A DNA stretch of 10,289 nucleotides from Kiritimatiellales bacterium (GTDB lineage Bacteria > Verrucomicrobiota > Kiritimatiellia > Kiritimatiellales > Tichowtungiaceae), in the NCBI GenBank assembly GCA_028692515.1, contig JAQUXG010000044.1:1-10289 (forward strand), written 5' to 3'. Within the stretch, counting starts at the first letter, position 1, and each line of letters opens with the position of its first letter. Below are positions 5,761 through 10,289 of the stretch, in pieces. A model generated the notes under the pieces. The model made no database searches. It had not been told where the DNA came from and worked only from the letters and a program-made list of their open reading frames with translations. The translations under genes were made by a program, and so were the position numbers.

Positions 5761-6694
5761 CGGGTTGTTTCTCCTGAGGATTTAGATGAATAATCGCTTT
5801 TACCATGGTGCCCATATCTATGCCGGACTGGATAGCAAACTCATCGGAAAGCCGTTTGGTGTTCGGAAGACCCATTCCCGCGCCGAAGCCCTGCGAACGA
5901 ATCCAGTCGGTGGCCGTCGAAAAGCCTTCTGTCATTGCCTCTTCGATGTCCGGAATACCGGGCCCGAAGTCGTTGGCTGTGATGCGTACGCGGTCTTTGT
6001 CGACATACAAGGTGAGCGTTCCGCCGAAAGAATGGGCGATGATATTGATTTCAAGTTCGTAGCAGGCGACCGCCGCGCGGCGGATGATTTTCGGGGAGAT
6101 GCCTCTCGCCTGAAGCTGCTCGCGCAGTTCGGCGGAAGCCTTTCCGCCAGCTTCGAAATCGTAGCGCGCAATCCGGTAAACACGGTAAAAAATAAAAGTT
6201 TCCGAAGAGGTGGCCGGGCTGATGCGCCCGCCTTCGGTTTCCATGGCATCCAGCTGCCGGGAGAGTTCCTGAATGAGTGCCATGTTAATGTTTCGCAGCG
6301 TAACCATTCCGGTCAGTTCGTTGTTGCGATTGACGACCGGGAAGCGGCGGTACGGAAACTTGCTAAAGGCCGACATGGCAATCGAGAGCGGCTGCTCTTC
6401 TGCCAGCGTGCGCACGCCGGTGGTCATGTGATCCGCTACGGCATCCGCCATCCACTCCTGCTCATAGGCGTTCATAATGTCATGAACGCTGATCAGGCCG
6501 ATGACATGGCGGTCATCGACCACCGGCACACCGCTGATGGCATTGTTTTTCATGATGGTCTGCACGTCGCGCATCGTGCAATGCCGCGTGACAGCAAAAA
6601 CCTTACGGGTCATGACATCGCGGATTTTCAAATTGCCCGCGAGCTCCTGAATGCGTAGAGACATTTCTTCTGTCGGTTGGAGCGCGGGACTCAT
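5747..6694 (-). CDS. CBS-pair / anti-sigma-type GHKL kinase fusion protein
   Basis: The 315-residue product joins two regulatory CBS domains (about 24-78 and 85-143) to an ATP-binding domain of the RsbW/SpoIIAB (HATPase_c) type (about 165-305). CBS pairs typically bind adenine nucleotides; RsbW-type domains phosphorylate Ser/Thr on a partner or sequester a protein. ATP-site boxes look intact: N-box YELEINIIAH (E213, N217, H221), G1 DFGPGI (242-247) and G2 GFGAGMGLPN (269-278). No membrane segment is seen. The start ATG at 6694 overlaps the upstream stop as ATGA; an internal Met at residue 11 is an alternative. The end overlaps the next gene by 14 nt. No sigma factor or STAS-type partner is encoded nearby, so the target may be one of the DRTGG proteins or a hydrogenase component. 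Domain calls are firm, the role is inferred. Confidence 0.85.
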   Translation of the reverse strand: MSPALQPTEEMSLRIQELAGNLKIRDVMTRKVFAVTRHCTMRDVQTIMKNNAISGVPVVDDRHVIGLISVHDIMNAYEQEWMADAVADHMTTGVRTLAEEQPLSIAMSAFSKFPYRRFPVVNRNNELTGMVTLRNINMALIQELSRQLDAMETEGGRISPATSSETFIFYRVYRIARYDFEAGGKASAELREQLQARGISPKIIRRAAVACYELEINIIAHSFGGTLTLYVDKDRVRITANDFGPGIPDIEEAMTEGFSTATDWIRSQGFGAGMGLPNTKRLSDEFAIQSGIDMGTMVKAIIHLNPQEKQPDENE

Positions 6695-7035
6695 AAGGTT
6701 TCCATCAGGCGTCCGAGACGGACACAGGATTCAAACTTCGGAAGCGGCGTATGAAAAAGCGGAATCCCCTGTTTGGCAGCAGCCTTACCGAGCATTGCAG
6801 GAATTTTCTTCCGGTTGACCAGAACCACCGCAACCGCGCCGATCACGTCGGCGGTGCGTAAAACCTGATCCGAAAGCAGTGACGTGATCAATAGAATATG
6901 ATCGCCTTCGGAAACCAGAATATCGCTGATCAGATCTGAAGCAAAAATGGTGTGTACGTCGCGGTTTTCCCATCCGTCCGGCGTACTGGCCGCCGTAGCG
7001 TTCAGCGCCTCGATTAACAGCAGTAGTTTTTTCAT
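6691..7035 (-). CDS. Stand-alone DRTGG-like protein (proximal copy)
   Basis: A 114-residue protein resembling the distal DRTGG protein in order of elements. FASDLISDILVSEGDHILLIT (about residues 31-51) corresponds to YTSDLLSDVMAHLTEGDALIT in the other copy. It is followed by TADVIGAVAVVLVNRKKIP and AAAKQGIPLFHT, which parallel the second half of the fold. The glycine pair of the name-giving motif is missing here (DVHTIFASD instead of EITGGYTSD), so ligand binding may differ. The N-terminal MKKLLLLIEALNA is hydrophobic but short and belongs to the fold rather than a signal peptide. Start and stop overlap their neighbours as ATGA on both sides, indicating tight translational coupling between rex and the CBS-kinase gene. 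Assignment rests on similarity to the paralogue and context. Confidence 0.68.
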   Translation of the reverse strand: MKKLLLLIEALNATAASTPDGWENRDVHTIFASDLISDILVSEGDHILLITSLLSDQVLRTADVIGAVAVVLVNRKKIPAMLGKAAAKQGIPLFHTPLPKFESCVRLGRLMETL

Positions 7036-7679
7036 AAAACGTCCTCAGCGACCGGAGTCGCGCCTTCGGCAAAATGAATCTGATAAAAAATATTTTCTAT
7101 TTCCTGTTCCACGTTGATGCTCTGGATCAAAAAGTTATCCGAGCTGCGCAGTGAAACCGGGGCGAAATTGATGACGCCTTTGATACAGGTTTTTTTAAGG
7201 GAATCAATAATGGACTGTGCGGAGGATTCCGGTACGGCGAGAATGGCCACCTGAATTTCTTTTTCGGTGATGAAATCTTTTATTTTACTGATGTGCAGAA
7301 TCGGAATGGGGGCGGCCTCATCGAGAATCGCCGGATCGCTGTCAAAGCCGGCCGCCACACGGATTCCAACCCTTGGAAAGCCGTTATAACTCATCAACGC
7401 CCGCCCCATTTTTCCGCAACCGATGATGATAATTTTTTGCTTTCGATCCTTGCCGAGAATGACATTCAGCCGGACAATCAATTCCTCGATCTGATAGCCG
7501 CCCCGTTTATTCCCGGTGAGGCCGAAAATGGAAAAGTCCTTGCGAACCAATGAAGGCGATACGCCAACTGCATCGGCCAGATTGTCCGAAAAAACCCGGA
7601 CAAACCCGAGCCCCTTCATTTTCTGCATTACGTCCCGGTACTTCAAAAGCCGTTCAACAACTGCCGACTGGGTTTTCAT
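7032..7679 (-). CDS. rex: Redox-sensing transcriptional repressor Rex
   Basis: A 215-residue Rex-family repressor. Rex binds DNA when NAD+ is plentiful and leaves it when NADH rises, so it controls fermentation and hydrogenase genes. The N-terminal winged helix (about 1-80) includes the recognition segment SPSLVRKDFSIFG. The Rossmann domain begins at KIIIIGCGKMGRAL (GCGKMG at 87-92) and continues with VAAGFDSDP, VAILAVPESSAQSIID and GVINFAPVSL. The C-terminal dimer helix (ENIFYQIHF) is present. Length and motif order are normal. A good ribosome binding site (AAGGAG, complement of 7685-7690) lies 5 nt before the ATG. A Rex operator at 7692-7709 overlaps the probable transcription start, so the gene is likely autoregulated. 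It leads the minus-strand operon and diverges from the hydrogenase genes. A TTCCAA palindrome lies within codons for FPRVGI. Confidence 0.93.
   Translation of the reverse strand: MKTQSAVVERLLKYRDVMQKMKGLGFVRVFSDNLADAVGVSPSLVRKDFSIFGLTGNKRGGYQIEELIVRLNVILGKDRKQKIIIIGCGKMGRALMSYNGFPRVGIRVAAGFDSDPAILDEAAPIPILHISKIKDFITEKEIQVAILAVPESSAQSIIDSLKKTCIKGVINFAPVSLRSSDNFLIQSINVEQEIENIFYQIHFAEGATPVAEDVL
7364..7378. repeat. TTCCAA-N3-TTGGAA palindrome, copy 5 (intragenic)
   Basis: TTCCAACCCTTGGAA has 6-bp perfect arms. It lies in rex, over the codons for the FPRVGI segment that joins the first Rossmann helix to the next strand. Confidence 0.8.
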
Positions 7680-7691
7680 CCGGACTCCTTT

Positions 7692-7709
7692 TTGTTATTT
7701 AATTCACAT
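7692..7709. promoter_or_regulatory. Rex operator (ROP) candidate
   Basis: TTGTTATTTAATTCACAT matches the established Rex consensus TTGTGAA-N4-TTCACAA at most positions. The right half-site TTCACA is perfect, the left half-site TTGT-A is partly degenerate, and the centre is AT-only as expected. It lies directly before the rex ribosome binding site and about 130 bp before the hndA start, so it could repress rex and perhaps the divergent hydrogenase operon. Confidence 0.75.
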
Positions 7710-7710
7710 G

Positions 7711-7740
7711 TTTTTACAAAATCCGGCATTTTAATGTCAA
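7711..7740 (-). promoter_or_regulatory. Probable rex promoter
   Basis: A perfect -35 box TTGACA (complement of 7735-7740) is followed after 18 bp by TAAAAA (complement of 7711-7716) as -10. Transcription would begin near 7704, inside the Rex operator. The -10 is only a 4/6 match. In the opposite direction the AT-rich stretch 7741-7760 contains TATATT (7751-7756), a possible -10 for the hydrogenase operon, but I see no good -35 for it. Confidence 0.5.
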
Positions 7741-7831
7741 TATTATTATCTATATTGGATTTAAAGTAACTTTTTCATCACAATTTTAGTTGTAGCATTT
7801 TTTGGAGCGAGTACCCTTTGCGCTCAATTTT

Positions 7832-7836
7832 GGAGG
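7832..7836 (+). promoter_or_regulatory. Ribosome binding site fixing the hndA start
   Basis: GGAGG sits 5 nt before ATG 7842. It argues against the in-frame TTG at 7818, which has no such site. Confidence 0.8.
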
Positions 7837-7841
7837 ACGCT

Positions 7842-8312
7842 ATGCCTGAGAACAAATTACCTGCCGAGCTGATCAGCTTCATTAACGAGTGGAAAAATAA
7901 ACAGGGCAACCTGATTATGGTTCTGCATAAAGTGCAAGAGCACTACGGCTTCATTCCCCGCGAAATCGCCTTTGAAGTGGCGGACTTGCTGGAAGTTCCT
8001 GTTGCCAAAATCTACGGTGTGATCACGTTCTATCACCTTTTTAAACTCACGAAACCGGGTCGAAACCAAATTGCGGTCTGCATGGGCACCGCCTGCTACT
8101 TAAAAGGCGGCGAAGATCTGATTCTCGAGCTGGAACGTCAGATCGGCGTAGGTCTGAACACCGTCACCCCCGACGGCGAGTTCTCGGCAGAAGCGGTCCG
8201 CTGCATCGGCTGTTGCGGTCTGGCCCCGGTCATGACCGTCAACGGCGAAGTATTCGGCAACGTGAAAATTGCACAGCTCAAAAAGATTCTGGATCAGGTG
8301 CGGGCAAAATAA
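7842..8312 (+). CDS. hndA: NAD(P)-linked [FeFe]-hydrogenase [2Fe-2S] subunit, HndA/NuoE-like
   Basis: A 156-residue thioredoxin-fold [2Fe-2S] subunit, homologous to the 24-kDa NuoE subunit of complex I and to HndA/HydC of multimeric [FeFe]-hydrogenases. It passes electrons between the flavin subunit and the hydrogenase. The four cluster ligands are present in the usual pattern: C80 and C85 (CMGTAC) and C121 and C125 (CIGCC). The helical N-terminal part (about 1-70, with VLHKVQEHYGFIP and YGVITFYHLF) is typical. The start ATG 7842 is set by a strong ribosome binding site. It is the first gene of the plus-strand hydrogenase operon, followed with no spacing by an ATPase gene. Likely controlled by Rex through the divergent promoter region. 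Subunit type is certain; that it serves a hydrogenase rather than another NADH-linked complex is inferred from the neighbours. Confidence 0.92.
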   Translation: MPENKLPAELISFINEWKNKQGNLIMVLHKVQEHYGFIPREIAFEVADLLEVPVAKIYGVITFYHLFKLTKPGRNQIAVCMGTACYLKGGEDLILELERQIGVGLNTVTPDGEFSAEAVRCIGCCGLAPVMTVNGEVFGNVKIAQLKKILDQVRAK

Positions 8313-8861
8313 GTGCATGCGACTTTATGCGATCTGATGACGGATATGATTCAAAATGCCGTCGAAGCAGACGCCACGGAAATTGAACTGGCGTTCCGTG
8401 AAACCGCAGAGTGGATTGAATTTGAAGTGAGAGACAACGGTAAAGGGATGAACCGCGAAACACAGGCGAAAGCGACGGATCCGTTCTACAGCAACGGACA
8501 GAAGCACGCGCACCGCCGCGTCGGGCTCGGCCTGCCCTTCCTGCTCCAGACGGCGGAAGCCGCTGGCGGCAAAGCCACCATCGAATCGCAGGAAGGAAAA
8601 GGCACGGTGATTCGCTTTCGTGCGCAGGCACAGCATCTGGATCTTCCGCCGCTCGGCGATTTCGCCGGCACGGCCGCCATGATGCTGACGCTGATGCAAA
8701 ATGGTGAGATGAAGATCACCCGTTCGCTGAACGAAAGAAGCTATACGCTTTCACGCAGTGAACTGACCGATGTGCTGGGCAACTTGAATGAGGCTGGATC
8801 GCTGACGCTGCTCAAGAGCTACGCGGTCTCTCTGGAAAATGATTTAAGAAAGGCAGGATAA
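8313..8861 (+). CDS. Stand-alone GHKL/HATPase protein of hydrogenase operons
   Basis: A 182-residue cytoplasmic protein with a histidine-kinase-type ATP-binding domain (about 1-105) but no phospho-acceptor histidine domain, sensor or membrane segment. ATP-binding boxes: N-box DLMTDMIQNAVEAD (N15), G1 DNGKGM (41-46) and G2 GLGLPFL (71-77). The C-terminal part (about 110-182, LPPLGDFAGTAAMMLTLMQN to the end) is an extra domain that I recall in similar ATPases between hydrogenase subunit genes of clostridia. The start is GTG at 8313, immediately after the hndA stop codon, giving VHATLCDLMTDMIQNAVEA, which aligns with the usual beginning of the domain; ATG 8337 would remove part of the first helix. 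Insertion between the two [2Fe-2S] subunit genes suggests a dedicated role in regulating or assembling the complex. Its biochemical activity is unknown. Confidence 0.83.
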   Translation: MHATLCDLMTDMIQNAVEADATEIELAFRETAEWIEFEVRDNGKGMNRETQAKATDPFYSNGQKHAHRRVGLGLPFLLQTAEAAGGKATIESQEGKGTVIRFRAQAQHLDLPPLGDFAGTAAMMLTLMQNGEMKITRSLNERSYTLSRSELTDVLGNLNEAGSLTLLKSYAVSLENDLRKAG

Positions 8862-8864
8862 TCT

Positions 8865-9263
8865 ATGGCAAAACTGACACTGGATGATTTGCGCAAATTG
8901 CGCGACGAAAAGAAAAAATCCATGACCCAGCGCGACGCCAACGGCAAACGCGCAGAAGTGATTGTTGGAATGGGAACCTGCGGGATCGCCGCCGGAGCAA
9001 AAATCGTCTTTGACGCATTTTTGGACGAAATGGAAAAGGCTGGCATTACCGATGTAACAATCAAACAGACCGGCTGCATGGGACTCTGTTTCTCTGAGCC
9101 GACCGTCGAAGTGCTCTGTGATGACATGCCGCACGTAGTCTACGGAAACGTGGATGAGAAAACCGCCCGCCGGATCGTCCGCGATCACCTGCAAGGCAAA
9201 GCACTGGTCAGTGACCACATTTTTGACAAACCCTCGACTGACATTATTAAAGGGGCGAAATAA
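8865..9263 (+). CDS. hndB: HndB-like (2Fe-2S) ferredoxin-fold hydrogenase subunit
   Basis: A 132-residue protein with a thioredoxin-like [2Fe-2S] ferredoxin domain, matching HndB-type subunits of NADP-reducing [FeFe]-hydrogenases. The N-terminus (about 1-28) is a charged helix, MAKLTLDDLRKLRDEKKK, common in the family. The domain carries VGMGTCGIAAGAK (C39) and TGCMGLCFSEP (C71, C75). The position of the first canonical cysteine is glycine (G35); C85 in VEVLCDD might complete the set or not take part. The family often has this incomplete pattern, so a bound cluster is not certain. AGGA lies 6 nt before ATG 8865, and the gene starts 3 nt after the ATPase stop. It is followed by the NuoF-like gene with a 2-nt gap, so all four genes form one operon. 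Confidence 0.87.
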   Translation: MAKLTLDDLRKLRDEKKKSMTQRDANGKRAEVIVGMGTCGIAAGAKIVFDAFLDEMEKAGITDVTIKQTGCMGLCFSEPTVEVLCDDMPHVVYGNVDEKTARRIVRDHLQGKALVSDHIFDKPSTDIIKGAK

Positions 9264-9265
9264 CC

Positions 9266-10289
9266 ATGGCGTACAAAAACTACATTCTGGTCTGCGCAGG
9301 CACTGCGTGTGAATCCAACAAAGGCAAAGCACTCTACGAGGCGCTCGAAAAAGAAATCAAAGCCGCCGGTGTCGACACCGAAGTTCAGCTGGTGAAAACC
9401 GGCTGCTTCGGATTCTGCGAACAGGGCCCGATCGTCAAGATCCTGCCCGACGAAAGCTTCTACGTCAAAGTCGGTCCGAAAGACGCGCACGAAATCATCG
9501 CCGAGCACATCGTTAAAGGCCGCCAGGTCAAACGCCTGCTCTATAAGGAAGATAAGCCGGACAGCGACCCGCGGTCGAACGACATCAGCTTCTACCGCAA
9601 ACAGCTCCGCATCGTTCTGCGCAACTGCGCGGTGATCAACCCGGAAATCATCGACGAATACATCGCCCGCGACGGATACGCCGCACTCGAAAAAGCCCTC
9701 TTTGATATGACGCCCGACAACGTAGCGCAGGAAATTCTCGACTCCGGCCTGCGCGGACGCGGCGGCGCGGGTTTCCCGACCGGTCGCAAATGGATGTTTA
9801 CCAAGAATACCGCTGCCGACCAGAAATATATCGTATGTAACGCCGACGAAGGCGATCCAGGTGCTTACATGGACCGTTCGGTTCTCGAAGGCGACCCCCA
9901 TTCCGTCCTCGAAGCCATGGCCATCGCCGGATACACCGTCGGTGCCAATAAAGGATTTATCTACATCCGTGCAGAATACCCGCTGGCGATCGAACGTCTG
10001 AACACCGCCATGGCGCAAGCCCGCGAATACGGGTTGCTCGGCGATAAGATTCTCGGCACCGACTTCAGCTTCGACATTGAGATCCGTCTCGGTGCCGGCG
10101 CGTTCGTCTGCGGTGAAGAAACCGCCCTGCTCGCCTCGATCGAAGGCAAGCGCGGCATGCCGGTTCCGCGCCCTCCCTTCCCGGCCGTCAAAGGTCTATG
10201 GGGCAAGCCGACCGTTATCAACAACGTCGAAACCTACGCCAACATTCCGGTCATCCTGCTCAAGGGTGCCAAATGGTTCAGCAGCATCG
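9266..10289 (+). CDS. hndC: NADH-binding flavoprotein subunit of [FeFe]-hydrogenase, HndC/NuoF-like (3' end outside window)
   Basis: About 341 residues are visible of a protein that in this family is near 600. NuoF-like subunits bind FMN and NAD(P)H and pass electrons onward through Fe-S clusters; in bifurcating hydrogenases this is where NADH or NADPH is oxidised. An N-terminal thioredoxin-like [2Fe-2S] domain has all four cysteines: C10, C15, C47 and C51 (CAGTAC, TGCFGFC). The flavin/NADH domain follows, with GLRGRGGAGFPTGRKW, NADEGDPGAYMDR and GAGAFVCGEETALLASIEG, then PPFPAVKGLWGKPTVINNVET. The SLBB domain is just beginning, and the [4Fe-4S] site and any C-terminal ferredoxin domain are beyond the edge. 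AGGGG lies 10 nt before ATG 9266. The next gene outside is expected to be the catalytic [FeFe]-hydrogenase subunit. Confidence 0.94.
   Translation, partial: MAYKNYILVCAGTACESNKGKALYEALEKEIKAAGVDTEVQLVKTGCFGFCEQGPIVKILPDESFYVKVGPKDAHEIIAEHIVKGRQVKRLLYKEDKPDSDPRSNDISFYRKQLRIVLRNCAVINPEIIDEYIARDGYAALEKALFDMTPDNVAQEILDSGLRGRGGAGFPTGRKWMFTKNTAADQKYIVCNADEGDPGAYMDRSVLEGDPHSVLEAMAIAGYTVGANKGFIYIRAEYPLAIERLNTAMAQAREYGLLGDKILGTDFSFDIEIRLGAGAFVCGEETALLASIEGKRGMPVPRPPFPAVKGLWGKPTVINNVETYANIPVILLKGAKWFSSI

Noticed and set aside
5786..6658. 290-residue open frame opposite the CBS-GHKL gene
   Set aside because: The minus strand carries well-defined CBS and ATP-binding motifs and fits the operon; this frame is its shadow.
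7780..7793. ACAA-N6-TTGT inverted repeat as a second Rex operator
   Set aside because: The half-sites are in the opposite order to the Rex consensus and only 4 bp long.
9185..10018. 277-residue open frame opposite hndC
   Set aside because: It overlaps conserved NuoF motifs on the other strand and shows no domain.

Overview
The window looks like part of the chromosome of a strictly anaerobic, fermentative Gram-negative bacterium. The best guess is the Kiritimatiellota/Verrucomicrobiota side of the PVC group, with moderate confidence. Reasons: a secreted SUMF1-like protein, an ExeA/GspB-type secretion pair, an NAD(P)-linked [FeFe]-hydrogenase locus under Rex, and unusually many TTCCAA-N3-TTGGAA palindromes and dispersed hairpin repeats. 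There are no tRNA, rRNA, CRISPR or transposase genes.

Left third (1-2860). The 5' part of a secreted SUMF1/formylglycine-generating-enzyme-fold protein runs off the left edge on the minus strand. Its start codon and signal peptide lie largely within a 63-bp imperfect palindrome (524-586). A 244-bp intergenic stretch (613-856) holds two TTCCAA palindromes. On the plus strand follow an ExeA-like AAA ATPase and a GspB-like membrane protein, separated by an inverted pair of 8-bp-period repeats (1667-1791). Then comes a small secreted Lys/Met-rich protein ending at a bidirectional terminator.

Middle (2856-7679, all minus strand). A GT-C/ArnT-like membrane glycosyltransferase converges on that terminator. 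To its right lies a regulatory operon read from right to left: rex, a DRTGG-domain protein, a protein fusing two CBS domains to an anti-sigma-type GHKL kinase domain, a second DRTGG protein, a PHP-domain phosphoesterase-like protein, and a TM1266-type iron-only-hydrogenase regulator. The first four genes overlap one another and PHP follows after 5 nt, so translation is probably coupled.

Right (7680-10289, plus strand). A 162-bp divergent promoter region carries a good Rex operator match. It separates the regulatory operon from the hydrogenase operon: an HndA/NuoE-like [2Fe-2S] subunit, a stand-alone GHKL ATPase, an HndB-like ferredoxin-fold protein, and the N-terminal two thirds of an HndC/NuoF-like flavoprotein that runs off the right edge. 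The catalytic [FeFe]-hydrogenase subunit is expected just beyond it.

Taken together, 7680-10289 encodes the electron-input arm of an NAD(P)H-linked, probably electron-bifurcating hydrogenase. 4419-7679 encodes its control layer: NADH/NAD+ sensing by Rex, and a less understood set (DRTGG, CBS-GHKL, PHP) that looks like a nucleotide- or phosphorylation-based switch. That set is the most interesting biology here.
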